Positions 1-9,323 are shown, counted from the stretch's first letter. The stretch: DNA of 64,000 bases from Thermomicrobiales bacterium (GCA_020432165.1 JAGQGU010000004.1:99390-163389); one strand, 5' to 3'. A program made the numbers and translations. The notes: generated by a model from the sequence alone, not told the origin.

Positions 1-1089
1 GTAGGGGTTACTGGCGAGTCCGCGTTTGAAGTTGTTGATGCGCTCTTCTTCTTGATCGCCATGCACCACAATCGCGCCTCGGTAGCGACCGAGTGCGCGT
101 CCGACTTCATACACCTCATCTGCCTCGATCCAGCCGAGGTCGCCAACGACGGTGATTTGTCGGCGTTCCGCCCCCGGATTCAGCACCTTCAGCACGTCCT
201 TGAGGATCCACGCTGGTGCCAGTTGATCGATCACAGCGCGAGCATCGTGATACTCGTACATGTTCATCGACGCAGGCAGAATATCCCAGGCTGCCCGGAA
301 CCGTCGGAACGAACGCTGAATGGATGGTAGGTCCACACCAATGGCATGAAGCATGCCCAAAGCGAGCAGCAGATTCTTGACGTTGAAATCGGCTTCTCCA
401 CTAAAGGTGATGGGATATTCACGGACATGACCGAAGCGCTGCGCGCCGGATTTCGCGCCGATCCAGATATATCCGTTCTCCACCCAGGCTCCTGACCCAC
501 CATCGTCCAGATGCTGCCGGATAAAGGGTGACTCGAGCGATTGCGAGACCAGAATCAGGGTAGCGGAGCTTTCGGCCAGAATCTCGGTAGAAAGATAGTC
601 GTCAGCATTGGCGACGAGGATGCCGCCAAGGTTTGTAGCTGCCGCGAGTTTGTACGTACCATCAAGGCCGATGAGCGTGCGCGTGGAGTTGGAACTTATC
701 TCGTTCGTGAGGCCGGTGTGCACGGTCACCGGGTACATTTGCTCGGGAAGTCCGGCCACATTTACCGCCGCCCAATCGAGTTCCTGCAGGCAGATGTCGA
801 TGCTTCCTTCAGCCAGGCGACCCATCGCCCGACCCCAGCCCGCAAGTTCGGCGCGTTGATGACGTCCATCGATCTGCACTCCCAGATCGGTCCATGTCGC
901 GATCTGAAACCGCAGCGATTGCAGAACCGATTCGACCAGTCGCAGCACCGTGCTTTTGCCACGTGTACCGGCGAAGCCGATCAACGGCAACAAGCCAACT
1001 CGTTCCACATCCGATTGCCACTGCCGCACGGTCGGATAGCAGAAATCTATCTCTTCGCGATCGTAGAGGATATCCGGTGTGAGAATCAC
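1..1089 (-). CDS. Mur-ligase-fold ATP-dependent ligase (PgsB/CphA-C-terminal type), 3' end off window
   Basis: Open reading frame of 363 codons that leaves the window at its 3' end. Near residue 40 it has an ATP-binding loop, GFAGTRGKSTVLRL, of the GxRGKST type found in poly-gamma-glutamate synthase PgsB and the Mur-ligase half of cyanophycin synthetase. Around residues 245-270, FNVKNLLLALGMLHAIGVD resembles the Mur-ligase segment that follows the central domain. No ATP-grasp domain precedes it, so it is not a full cyanophycin synthetase. The GTG start at 1089 overlaps the rdgB stop as GTGA, implying translational coupling. Family members join an amino acid to an acid through an acyl-phosphate; the substrate here cannot be read from sequence. 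Confidence 0.7.
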   Translation of the reverse strand, partial: MILTPDILYDREEIDFCYPTVRQWQSDVERVGLLPLIGFAGTRGKSTVLRLVESVLQSLRFQIATWTDLGVQIDGRHQRAELAGWGRAMGRLAEGSIDICLQELDWAAVNVAGLPEQMYPVTVHTGLTNEISSNSTRTLIGLDGTYKLAAATNLGGILVANADDYLSTEILAESSATLILVSQSLESPFIRQHLDDGGSGAWVENGYIWIGAKSGAQRFGHVREYPITFSGEADFNVKNLLLALGMLHAIGVDLPSIQRSFRRFRAAWDILPASMNMYEYHDARAVIDQLAPAWILKDVLKVLNPGAERRQITVVGDLGWIEADEVYEVGRALGRYRGAIVVHGDQEEERINNFKRGLASNPY

Positions 1090-1691
1090 GGCATTGATTC
1101 CAACCAGGCACGGAGTGCCGGAATCGCTTGCCGCATCGCCGAACCACGGTGACTGACCGTATTCTTGGTATCTGAGTCCAGCTCTGCCATCCGCTTTCCA
1201 TCTGGTAACACGAAGAGGGGATCATACCCGAAGCCGTGATCACCCCGAGGTTCATAGGCTATCGCACCATCGCATCGACCCTCAAAGATCATCTGCTCTC
1301 CGTTAGCCGTAACGATCGCGATGGCGCTGTGAAAGTGCGCGGTGCGTTCCGCTGCCGGGATATTCGCCAGAGCAGTCAGGAGTTTCGCATTGTTGTCGGC
1401 ATCAGTGGCATCCTCGCCGGCATAGCGGGCGGAGTAGATGCCTGGCGCACCATCAAGCGCATCAACCACCAGGCCACTGTCATCACCGATGACCGTGAGG
1501 CCAGTTTGCTCGTGACCCGCCTCTGCCTTGAGCATCGCGTTCTCGGCGAATGTCAGTCCGGTCTCCTCCGGCATGACGATGCTCAACTCACTGGCAGATT
1601 TTACTTGGGCTACTCCTTCAAGCAGCCGCTGGAGTTCGGCGATTTTGCCCTTGTTTGAGCTAGCGAGGACAACGATGTGATTAGTGATCAT
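1086..1691 (-). CDS. rdgB: RdgB/HAM1-type dITP/XTP pyrophosphatase
   Basis: A 201-residue protein of the usual length for non-canonical purine NTP pyrophosphatases. These hydrolyse dITP, dXTP and ITP to monophosphates and so keep deaminated bases out of DNA. The N-terminus VVLASSNKGKIAEL is the substrate-binding SxNxxK motif, followed by GDDSGLVVDALDGAPGIYSARYAG, here split by family convention into the catalytic GDDSGL and the GxYSARYAG segment. A later FGYDPLF and SHRGSAM complete the family pattern. Its start lies within the end of the upstream tatD frame and its stop overlaps the next gene, so the three form one minus-strand unit. Confidence 0.93.
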   Translation of the reverse strand: MITNHIVVLASSNKGKIAELQRLLEGVAQVKSASELSIVMPEETGLTFAENAMLKAEAGHEQTGLTVIGDDSGLVVDALDGAPGIYSARYAGEDATDADNNAKLLTALANIPAAERTAHFHSAIAIVTANGEQMIFEGRCDGAIAYEPRGDHGFGYDPLFVLPDGKRMAELDSDTKNTVSHRGSAMRQAIPALRAWLESMP

Positions 1692-2484
1692 GATTCAATC
1701 CAAAGAGTCGTTCTGCGTTCGCGGTTGTTTGAGTCGCCAAAGCATCGGGCGTGGTATCAAAATATTCCGCCATCATCGTGGCGATAGTCACCACGTGTTT
1801 CGGCTGGTTTCGACGATCTTTTTGTCGCGCAGGTACCAGGTAGGGCGAATCCGTCTCCAACAACATACGATCAAGAGGCACTCGTGCCAGTTGCATACGA
1901 AGCCCGTCCGACTTCTGCCTGGTAGCGAGACCTCCCACACCGACATAGCTTCCTGAAGACAACACAAAGTCCATCAACTTCTCCGTACCATCGAAGGAAT
2001 GGAAGACTAATGATGGCAAGGTTGGCTCCACGGCGAGGATATCGAGAAGCTCGTCCTCGGCGTCCCGCATGTGGATGATGAGGGGTACATCAAGCTCTGC
2101 CGCCAACCGGAGTTGCCCACGGAATGCAGGAGCTTGCACCTCGTAAGGTGCATTATCCCGATAGAAATCGAGACCTGCCTCGCCGATTGCAACTGCGCCT
2201 GACTCTTGCAGAAGATTGCGCAGCTGCATCTCCACGTCCGCATTCCACAGCGGGGCTTCGGCGGGATGCACTCCGAGCGTGAGATACATCCCACGATGGG
2301 ATCCGACGAACGTGATCGCCTCATCCCATCGTCTCGGATCGTATCCAATCAACAACCAACGGTTCACATTCGCGGCCACACTTGCTGCCAGGACGGCATC
2401 GATATCGTGCGCGAACTGTCGATCATCCAGGTGGCAATGTGTATCAATCATCGGCGGCAATGCCGATGGTGCAGCATCTATCAT
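1681..2484 (-). CDS. tatD: TatD-family metal-dependent deoxyribonuclease
   Basis: A 267-residue TIM-barrel hydrolase. MIDTHCHLDD carries the HxH metal ligands, GEAGLDFYRD the bridging glutamate, IIHMRDA and VFHSFDG further histidines, and LETDSPYL the final aspartate: all TatD landmarks. TatD enzymes are magnesium-dependent 3'-5' exonucleases linked to DNA repair. Met1 at 2484 is used here, but Met12 (2451), directly before IDTHCHL, is also possible and neither has a clear ribosome site. A TACAAT hexamer ends 7 bases before the Met1 codon, which would suit leaderless transcription. It lies 21 bases downstream of glmS and overlaps rdgB by 11. Confidence 0.9.
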   Translation of the reverse strand: MIDAAPSALPPMIDTHCHLDDRQFAHDIDAVLAASVAANVNRWLLIGYDPRRWDEAITFVGSHRGMYLTLGVHPAEAPLWNADVEMQLRNLLQESGAVAIGEAGLDFYRDNAPYEVQAPAFRGQLRLAAELDVPLIIHMRDAEDELLDILAVEPTLPSLVFHSFDGTEKLMDFVLSSGSYVGVGGLATRQKSDGLRMQLARVPLDRMLLETDSPYLVPARQKDRRNQPKHVVTIATMMAEYFDTTPDALATQTTANAERLFGLNHDH

Positions 2485-2505
2485 GAGGCGATTGTACTAT
2501 CCCTC

Positions 2506-4245
2506 TCAGCGCACTGTGACACTCTTGGCAAGATTGCGGGGGAAGTCTGGATCCACACCCCGTGCAATGGCGACGTGATATGCCAACTTTTGCATCGCTG
2601 CCAAATGAACCAGACTCGCCAACGAAGTGGTCGATTCTACCGCGATGACCTCAGAGCAATCACGCTGTTCAAACTCTCCGACACCGATCACGTATCCACC
2701 GCGACTCTTGACTTCCGCCGCGGCGATTCGTGCTGCTCGTAGCTCTTCGGACGAGGTGGCTATCACCAGACACGGCAGCCCAGATTGAACTAGCGCCAGC
2801 GGACCATGCTTAAGTTCGCCCGTGATAAACGCCTCGGCGTGCAGGTACGATCCCTCCTTGATCTTCAGGGCCGCCTCTTGTGCCACCGCGCGGCCAGCAT
2901 CCTTGCCGAGCACGATCATGGAAGGATGCCTCGCGATCTCGTAGGCGATGCGGCTGATCGCCTCACTGCGAAGCACCGCATCCAGATCGTTTGCCAGCCG
3001 GGAGAAATCGACACTGCGCTCACCTCGCAGCCAGGCGGCTGTCTGGTATATGCGCAAGGCCATGGCCATAAACGATTTTGTTGCCAATACGCTGCGTTCC
3101 ACACCCGCCTTGATACCGACCACAGTCTCCGCCATATTCGCGATCGTGCTGGTCTCGGTATTGATGATGGTGGCCGTGTTTGCACCCCAGCGGATGGCAT
3201 GCTGCATCGCATCAACAACATCGGCAGTCTCACCGCTTTGGGTCAGAGCAATCACGAGTGTGTCTGTGCCGAGGTTGCGAGTGTGCTCACTCACTTCCGA
3301 CGCAGGTACGACATCAATCCAGGCATCGCAGGCATCCTGTAGCCAGGTCGCACCGAGATTGGCGGCATAGTAAGCAGAACCGCAGCCGGTAAGAATGATG
3401 TGCTTGTGGTGGCCAATGGCCTCCGCCAACGGCCCGACATCGTTGAACTTGTCCTCGAGATCGCGCACCACCTCAACCTGATCGTGGATTTCCTTAATGG
3501 TGAAGTGCGGAAAATCTCCGCGACTGGAGGAGAGTTCTTCGGGAGTCGGCTCCCAGGAGATGGAGATCTCGGAACCGGCGTAGACATCGACGAGTTGGGC
3601 TGAGCTTTGCGTAAGCACTACCAGGTGATGATCGGGAATAACCGCGATCTCGTGCGAGCTGCGCGCGCAGGCGAGCGGATCGGATGCCAGCTCCCAGCCG
3701 TCGGTCCTGCGGCCCAATCGTAGTGGGGATCGCGCGGTGACAGCGACCATCATATTGCTCACACAATCCATGGCGAGAATCGCTGAACTTCCTTCCAGCA
3801 TGAGGAACGTTGTGCGAACAGACTCAGTGAATGACTGGCCATGTTCCATGTGATAGCGAATAAGGTGAGGAACAATTTCTGAGTCAGTCTCTGATCGGAA
3901 GGAAACATGGATCAGGTAGTCGATTTTGAGTTGCTCAGCATTCTCAATCACACCATTGTGGACAACGGCGATACGACCATCCGTATCGATGTGTGGGTGA
4001 GCATTCGCATCGGTGACACCACCATGGGTCGCCCAACGCGTATGGCCAATGGCGATGGATGCTACCTGATCGGCCTGTAACTCGGCAGGAACACGACCGG
4101 TCTGCTTCAGGAGCGATACTTCACTGCCGATGTCCCAGCCAATACCCCAGCTATCGTAGCCGCGATACTCCATGATCCTCAGCGCGTTTGCCACCAGTGG
4201 TACCACTTGTGTCGGTTGACCAACGTACCCAAAGACACCGCACAT
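2506..4245 (-). CDS. glmS: Glutamine-fructose-6-phosphate aminotransferase (isomerizing)
   Basis: A 579-residue enzyme making glucosamine-6-phosphate from fructose-6-phosphate and glutamine, the first step to UDP-GlcNAc for the cell wall. The N-terminal class II glutaminase domain begins MCGVFGYVG, with the nucleophile cysteine at position 2. Two SIS isomerase domains follow (LTGCGSAYYAA and later), ending FPRNLAKSVTVR, the typical GlmS tail. An upstream in-frame ATG would add 19 residues before the catalytic cysteine and cannot be right; the start at 4245 follows GGAGGAG with good spacing. The 427-base gap upstream is shared with divergent purB. No glmS ribozyme was recognised there by eye. 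Confidence 0.96.
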   Translation of the reverse strand: MCGVFGYVGQPTQVVPLVANALRIMEYRGYDSWGIGWDIGSEVSLLKQTGRVPAELQADQVASIAIGHTRWATHGGVTDANAHPHIDTDGRIAVVHNGVIENAEQLKIDYLIHVSFRSETDSEIVPHLIRYHMEHGQSFTESVRTTFLMLEGSSAILAMDCVSNMMVAVTARSPLRLGRRTDGWELASDPLACARSSHEIAVIPDHHLVVLTQSSAQLVDVYAGSEISISWEPTPEELSSSRGDFPHFTIKEIHDQVEVVRDLEDKFNDVGPLAEAIGHHKHIILTGCGSAYYAANLGATWLQDACDAWIDVVPASEVSEHTRNLGTDTLVIALTQSGETADVVDAMQHAIRWGANTATIINTETSTIANMAETVVGIKAGVERSVLATKSFMAMALRIYQTAAWLRGERSVDFSRLANDLDAVLRSEAISRIAYEIARHPSMIVLGKDAGRAVAQEAALKIKEGSYLHAEAFITGELKHGPLALVQSGLPCLVIATSSEELRAARIAAAEVKSRGGYVIGVGEFEQRDCSEVIAVESTTSLASLVHLAAMQKLAYHVAIARGVDPDFPRNLAKSVTVR

Positions 4246-4672
4246 ACCCAATCTCCTCCGGCAAGGGCGCGTACGCCAGTAGCAGCCATGCGTTGAACGC
4301 AATGACAGAAAACGGTGTACGCAACAACAAATTGTTCAGTGGTGAATCTGCAGAGGAGTAGGGCAGTGCCCTGTTGCACATTGATGTCGATTTGTCGGAC
4401 CGTTACCGATCCGGTTTGACCACATCATTACGACCGTGCCGCCGGGGGATCATCCGCCGAGTTTTTCGATAAATCCCCGCCTCGTCAACCTGAAGGTCAG
4501 GTCCTGGCGCTGTAAAAGAATAACGGTTCCCCGCCTCTTCACCTTTCACAAGCGTACAAGGGTGTACGACCATAATGCAAGGACCGCAAATCACCGTATA
4601 CTTACGGAAGCTACAGGGCATAAACGCGCCCGGCTGATGCATGCCTGCAACCATTCCCACGTGGAGAGAGAA
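4246..4672. other. Intergenic region between divergent glmS and purB
   Basis: No credible gene lies in this 427-base stretch. It must hold both divergent promoters. On the plus strand TATACT at 4597-4602 is a good -10 match about 70 bases before purB, but the -35 position is poor. Open frames extend into this region from both genes, but they lack family homology and a start signal. Nothing else was recognised. Confidence 0.5.
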
Positions 4673-5962
4673 TTGATCGAGCGCTATACACGTCCTGAGA
4701 TGGGTGCCATCTGGTCTCAGGATCACAAGATCCAGCAATGGCTGGCCGTCGAGATCGCTGTTTGTGAGGCCTGGGCTCGTCGTGGACGGATTCCTGAAGA
4801 GGCAATGATCGCGATCCGCGGTGCCAGCTGTGATCTGGAACGCATGTTGGAGATCGAGAAAGAGACCGATCACGACCTGATCTCCTTCTTGCGCGCCACT
4901 GGCGAGACCGTTGGCGACGCCTCTCGCTTCATCCATCTTGGCCTGACCTCATCCGATGTTGTCGATACTGGTTTGGCAATGCAGGCGCGGGATGCTGCCG
5001 ATTTGCTGCTTCGCGATCTCGATGAGATGATCGATGTCGTTGGCCGTAAATCACTGGAACACAAGGACACAATCACAATCGGGCGGTCGCACGGTATGCA
5101 GGCGGAACCGACCACGTTTGGGCTCAAGTTGTTGGTCTGGTACGACGAATTGCGCCGTCAACGCGAACGCCTCGTTATGGCGCGCGACCAAATTTCCGTC
5201 GGTCAGATCTCGGGCGCCGTGGGCACGCACGCCCATGTTTCGCTGGAGCTCGAAGAGGAAGTGTGTGCCGATCTCGATCTCGGGATCGAGTACGTAAGCA
5301 CCCAGGTAATCCAGCGCGATCGCCATGCCTTCTTCCTGTCGGTGCTGGCAGTGATTGCCTCCACCCTGGAGAAGATGACCGTTGAGGTGCGTCACCTGCA
5401 GCGGAGTGAGGTGGCTGAGGCTGAAGAGGCGTTTGGTGAAGGTAATCAGGGTAGTTCGGCCATGCCTCACAAACGCAATCCCCACGAATCAGAGCGTATC
5501 GCTGGTCTGGCGCGACTCGTCCGCGCCAATGCGATCGTTGGCTTCGAGAACGTTCCTCTCTGGCATGAGCGTGATATCAGTCACAGCTCGGCTGAGCGGG
5601 TTATCTTCCCGGATGCGTGCATTGTGCTTGATTTCATGCTGCATGAAACCACCGAGATCATTGATGGCCTCGTCGTCTATCCGGAGAAGATGCTCGCCAA
5701 TCTCAACATGAGCGGCGGCCTCATCTTCAGCCAGCGTATCCTGCTGGCTCTGGTCGATGGCGGTATGGATCGGCAGGAAGCATATCGTCTTGTGCAACGT
5801 CATGCGCACGCCCACGATGATCGTACCTTCCGTGAACGGATCGAAGCCGACACGGAAGTGCAGGCCCGTGTTTCCGCCGAAGCGATCGAATCTGCGTTCG
5901 ATCCATGGGATCAGCTGCAGAATGTCGATGCCACCTTCCGCCGTGTGGGATTGATAGCCTGA
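4673..5962 (+). CDS. purB: Adenylosuccinate lyase
   Basis: A 429-residue lyase of the fumarase/aspartase superfamily. It splits SAICAR to AICAR and adenylosuccinate to AMP, releasing fumarate each time. The signature SSAMPHKRNPHESE, near residue 265, is the catalytic serine loop; TIGRSHGMQAEPTT holds the general acid histidine, and HLGLTSSDVVDTG an upstream substrate loop. The start is inferred as TTG at 4673: GGAGAGA stands 4-5 bases before it, and the product LIERYTRPEMG matches the usual family N-terminus. An ATG at 4637 and a GTG at 4661 are alternatives. The stop overlaps the purC start as TGATG, heading a purB-C-S-Q operon. Confidence 0.95.
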   Translation: MIERYTRPEMGAIWSQDHKIQQWLAVEIAVCEAWARRGRIPEEAMIAIRGASCDLERMLEIEKETDHDLISFLRATGETVGDASRFIHLGLTSSDVVDTGLAMQARDAADLLLRDLDEMIDVVGRKSLEHKDTITIGRSHGMQAEPTTFGLKLLVWYDELRRQRERLVMARDQISVGQISGAVGTHAHVSLELEEEVCADLDLGIEYVSTQVIQRDRHAFFLSVLAVIASTLEKMTVEVRHLQRSEVAEAEEAFGEGNQGSSAMPHKRNPHESERIAGLARLVRANAIVGFENVPLWHERDISHSSAERVIFPDACIVLDFMLHETTEIIDGLVVYPEKMLANLNMSGGLIFSQRILLALVDGGMDRQEAYRLVQRHAHAHDDRTFRERIEADTEVQARVSAEAIESAFDPWDQLQNVDATFRRVGLIA

Positions 5963-6837
5963 TGAATCTCACCAACTATCCGCTCATCCGGCAGGGGAAG
6001 GTCCGCGATATCTATGATGCGGGCGACAATCTGCTGTTGGTCGCGACCGATCGTCTTTCGGCCTTCGATGTCATCTTGCCGACACCGGTGGATGGCAAGG
6101 GCAAGTTGTTGACGCAGTTAAGCGTCTTCTGGTTCGAGAAGACTGGACATATCCTCCCGAATCATCTTGTCGGCACCGATATCAGTGCTCTGGATGTCAG
6201 CGATGACGAGGCCGCCTGGCTGGACGGACGCACAATGATCGCGCGCAGGGCCGATCGTATCGATATCGAGTGTGTTGTCCGCGGCTATCTCGCTGGTAGT
6301 GGCTATAAGGAGTATGTCGCCGACGGCACGCTTGCAGGCGAACCTCTGCCAGCAGGATTGCAACGCGCCGACCAGCTACCCGAGCCACGTTTTACCCCCG
6401 CCATCAAGAACGACGATGGGCATGATGAGAATGTCAGTCGTGCTCGTATGGCCGAGATCGTAGGACAAGATCTCGCTGATCAACTGGAAGCCATGAGTCT
6501 GGATATCTACCGCTTCGCGCGAGATCTCGCCGCGAGTGCTGGCATCGTCCTGGCAGATACCAAGTTCGAATTTGGCTATATCGATGGGCAACTTTCGTTG
6601 ATCGATGAGGTGCTGACACCCGATAGCTCTCGCTACTGGGAGGCAGCCAGTGTGGTACCTGGCACCGAGCCAGAGAGTTTTGACAAGCAGATCGTGCGTA
6701 ACTGGTTGGAAACACTGGACTGGAACAAAACTGCGCCGGGACCCGAAATCCCGGAGGAAATCGTTGCGCGCACCATTGCATGCTATCACGAAGTCTATGA
6801 TCGGCTGATCGCAGCCGGAAAGGATATCACTGCATGA
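5962..6837 (+). CDS. purC: SAICAR synthase
   Basis: A 291-residue ATP-dependent ligase joining aspartate to CAIR in purine synthesis. QGKVRDIYDAGDNLLLVATD is the N-terminal ATP-binding signature, RLSAFDVILPTP the next block, and LADTKFEFGYIDGQLSLIDE the metal-binding family motif. At about 290 residues it is the longer form seen in yeast and several bacteria rather than the 237-residue E. coli form. The ATG overlaps the purB stop by one base, which fixes the start; an upstream in-frame ATG would lie deep inside purB. The stop overlaps purS as ATGA. Confidence 0.96.
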   Translation: MNLTNYPLIRQGKVRDIYDAGDNLLLVATDRLSAFDVILPTPVDGKGKLLTQLSVFWFEKTGHILPNHLVGTDISALDVSDDEAAWLDGRTMIARRADRIDIECVVRGYLAGSGYKEYVADGTLAGEPLPAGLQRADQLPEPRFTPAIKNDDGHDENVSRARMAEIVGQDLADQLEAMSLDIYRFARDLAASAGIVLADTKFEFGYIDGQLSLIDEVLTPDSSRYWEAASVVPGTEPESFDKQIVRNWLETLDWNKTAPGPEIPEEIVARTIACYHEVYDRLIAAGKDITA

Positions 6838-7088
6838 AGACGTTTACGGTCGAAGCCGAGATCATGCCGAAACGCGGCGTGAACGATCCCCAGGGGGAAT
6901 CGGTGCTGAGCGGTTTGAAACTCCTTGGATTTGATGGTGCCAGCAAAGTGCGGGTCGGCAAGTTGATTCGATTCCTGGTTTCCGCCGAATCGATTGACGC
7001 CGCGCGCGCAGAAGCCACCGAGATGTGCGAGAAGTTGCTCGCCAATCCGGTGATCGAGGAATACGAACTCAACATCGCCGAGGCCTAG
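6834..7088 (+). CDS. purS: FGAM synthase small subunit PurS
   Basis: An 84-residue protein of normal PurS length, beginning KTFTVEAEIMPKRGVNDPQG, the family's N-terminal pattern, with a conserved KVRVGKLIRF strand. PurS bridges PurQ and the small-type PurL so that glutamine-derived ammonia reaches the FGAR site. It is coupled to purC by an ATGA overlap and lies 9 bases before purQ. Its third partner, purL, is present in this window but on the other strand at 38777-41047, consistent with the three-subunit enzyme. Confidence 0.93.
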   Translation: MKTFTVEAEIMPKRGVNDPQGESVLSGLKLLGFDGASKVRVGKLIRFLVSAESIDAARAEATEMCEKLLANPVIEEYELNIAEA

Positions 7089-7097
7089 GAGGCACAT

Positions 7098-7790
7098 ATG
7101 CACGTTGGTGTTATCTCGTTTCCCGGAAGCAATGGTGATCACGATGCCCTCGCCAATCTCGAGAGCGATCTTGGCGTTACCGTTCGCCGCGTCGATTACC
7201 GCGAAACAACGTTGGCTGGACTTGATGCGGTGGTATTGCCAGGCGGATTTAGCTATGGCGACGCCCTAAGATGCGGAGCGATCGCACGCTTTGCTCCGGT
7301 CATGACCGAGTTGCAGAAGGCTGCCGCCAATGGCATGCCGATCCTCGGCATTTGCAACGGTTTCCAGGTGCTTTGTGAGGCGCACCTGCTTCCTGGCGCG
7401 CTGCTGCGTAACAAGACATTGAAGTTCCATTGCTATCGCACGCACATCAAGTTTGAGAATGTCGATACTCCATGGACCAACGACCTGCAGAAGGATGAAG
7501 TGCTGCTACTGCCGATTGCGCACGGCGAAGGTTCATACTTCATCGATGCAGAGAATTTGGCGAGACTGGAAGGCAATGGTCAGGTCGTGGCTCGCTACTG
7601 CGATGCCGATGGTGTCGTGACCGAAGCCGAGAACGGCTCGGTGAATGCTATTGCCTCGGTGTGCAACGAAGCTGGTAATGTGGTGGGACTCATGCCGCAT
7701 CCCGAGCGCGCGACGAGCGAGCTTACCGGGGGAGCGGATGGACTCAAGATGCTGAAATCGCTGCTGAATGTGCAGTCGGTTCGTTCATAA
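7098..7790 (+). CDS. purQ: FGAM synthase glutaminase subunit PurQ
   Basis: A 230-residue class I glutamine amidotransferase. GVISFPGSNGDHDA is the PurQ N-terminus, VVLPGGFSYGDALRCGAIAR the oxyanion strand, ILGICNGFQVL contains the nucleophile cysteine, and LMPHPERA the catalytic histidine and glutamate. It supplies ammonia to PurL for the FGAR to FGAM step. TAGGAGGCACAT before the ATG is a strong ribosome site, and the gene follows purS by 9 bases. The next gene starts 12 bases downstream, so the metallopeptidase is probably co-transcribed. Confidence 0.95.
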   Translation: MHVGVISFPGSNGDHDALANLESDLGVTVRRVDYRETTLAGLDAVVLPGGFSYGDALRCGAIARFAPVMTELQKAAANGMPILGICNGFQVLCEAHLLPGALLRNKTLKFHCYRTHIKFENVDTPWTNDLQKDEVLLLPIAHGEGSYFIDAENLARLEGNGQVVARYCDADGVVTEAENGSVNAIASVCNEAGNVVGLMPHPERATSELTGGADGLKMLKSLLNVQSVRS

Positions 7791-7802
7791 GGAGAAATCA
7801 CT

Positions 7803-9323
7803 GTGTCGAAAGAGAAGTTTGATGCGCTCTTCGCGTATACCCAAACACTCGTGGATCTGCAGGGTATCGGCGGTGTCGCTGGCTGGGATATGCAGACGCA
7901 TATGCCGCCGAAGGGTGCTGCTGTTCGCGGTGAGCGCCTCGCCACGCTGACATCGATCGTGCACGAGATGGCGACAAGAAAAGAGTTGGGCGATCTCATC
8001 GCCGCCTCCGAGGACTATGCTCGTTCCCAAGGCGAAGAGAGCTTCGAGTTTGCCAACTGGCGAGAGACTGATCGCCAATACAAGAAGGCAACTGTAATCC
8101 CGACCGAGATGGCCGCGGAGATCAGTCGCGCCGGCTCGCAGGGACACGTCGCCTGGATGGCCGCGCGTAAGAACAACGATTACGCCAGCTTCAAGCCATT
8201 CCTGCAGAAGAATATTGAGCTCGTGCATAAGGTTGTTGAGCTTAGTCGACCGCTCTTCCCGAATGTCGAGGACGACTATGACATCCTGCTGGATGACTAC
8301 GAGCACGGCATGAAGACCAGCGATGTCGCTGAGGTCTTCGATGTCTTCAAGGCTGGTGCCAAACCGCTCGTGGAGAAGGTTGCTGCTCATGCGGGTGACG
8401 GTCGCGATGCCGCCACCTTCAAGCACTTCCCGCAAGCGACACAGGATGCGCTCGTGCGTGAAGTGGCCAAACAGGTTGGCTTCAACGACGATGAATGGGA
8501 TCTGACAACCACAGCTCATCCGTTTGAGCATTCGATGTCGATTCACGATATCCGCATCACTACCAAATTCGATGAGAACTTCTTCAATCCCAGCTTCTTC
8601 GGCACACTGCATGAATTTGGCCATGGACTCTACGAGAACCAGATCGACGACAGGTACGAGCGCACTATGCTCGGCCACGGCGTTTCGCTCGCCTGGCACG
8701 AGAGCCAGAGTCGATCGCTCGAGAATCTGGTCGGACGCAGTCTGCCGTTCTGGAAGTGGGCGACACCGGTCGTGCAGAAGCACTTCCCGGAGCAGTTCGC
8801 TGGTATGAGTGCCGAGGATATCTATCGCGCGGTGAACGTGATGGGTCCGAGCCTGATTCGTATCGAAGCCGATGAGCTGACCTACAACTATCACATCATC
8901 ATTCGCTTCGAGCTGGAGCGCGCGCTGCTCTCTGGTGAAGTAACCGTAGATACCCTGCCCGAAGCATGGAACGCCAAGTACAAGGAGTATCTCGGAGTCG
9001 ACGTTCCAAGCGACAGCGATGGCGTGCTGCAGGATGTGCACTGGAGTGGCGGTTCGTTCGGATACTTCTCCACCTATGCCTTGGGCAATATGCTCGGCGC
9101 GATGCTGTGGAAGCGCGTTACGGCCGAGCTACCGGGCCTGGAGGATGAGTTCGCAGCCGGTGAGTTCGGCAGCCTCCGCGCATGGTTGCGTGAGAACATC
9201 CATCAGTACGGATCGCATTACACGCCAAACGATCTGCTCTTCAAGGTGCTGGGCACCCGCAAGCTTGATGCGCAGCCGCAGCTTGACTATCTCACCGCTA
9301 AGGTGAACGAGCTTTACGGCTAA
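7803..9323 (+). CDS. M32-family metallocarboxypeptidase
   Basis: A 506-residue zinc carboxypeptidase of the Taq/Pfu M32 type, which removes C-terminal residues from peptides in the cytoplasm. The zinc motif HEFGHGLYENQ places His270, Glu271 and His274, and LAWHESQSRSLENLVGRS supplies the third ligand and the family HESQSR motif. IRIEADELTYNYHIIIRFE is the M32-specific conserved helix. GTG start at 7803 after AAGGAG. It is the last gene of the purine operon; the link to purine synthesis may be only positional. It is followed by a structured element and a strong terminator. Confidence 0.94.
   Translation: MSKEKFDALFAYTQTLVDLQGIGGVAGWDMQTHMPPKGAAVRGERLATLTSIVHEMATRKELGDLIAASEDYARSQGEESFEFANWRETDRQYKKATVIPTEMAAEISRAGSQGHVAWMAARKNNDYASFKPFLQKNIELVHKVVELSRPLFPNVEDDYDILLDDYEHGMKTSDVAEVFDVFKAGAKPLVEKVAAHAGDGRDAATFKHFPQATQDALVREVAKQVGFNDDEWDLTTTAHPFEHSMSIHDIRITTKFDENFFNPSFFGTLHEFGHGLYENQIDDRYERTMLGHGVSLAWHESQSRSLENLVGRSLPFWKWATPVVQKHFPEQFAGMSAEDIYRAVNVMGPSLIRIEADELTYNYHIIIRFELERALLSGEVTVDTLPEAWNAKYKEYLGVDVPSDSDGVLQDVHWSGGSFGYFSTYALGNMLGAMLWKRVTAELPGLEDEFAAGEFGSLRAWLRENIHQYGSHYTPNDLLFKVLGTRKLDAQPQLDYLTAKVNELYG

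Noticed and set aside
541..1152. 203-codon plus-strand ORF
   Set aside because: Antisense to the Mur-ligase-like gene, which has clear motifs on the minus strand; the plus product has none.
7785..9041. 418-codon minus-strand ORF
   Set aside because: Shadow of the M32 carboxypeptidase, whose HEFGH and HESQSR motifs are on the plus strand.
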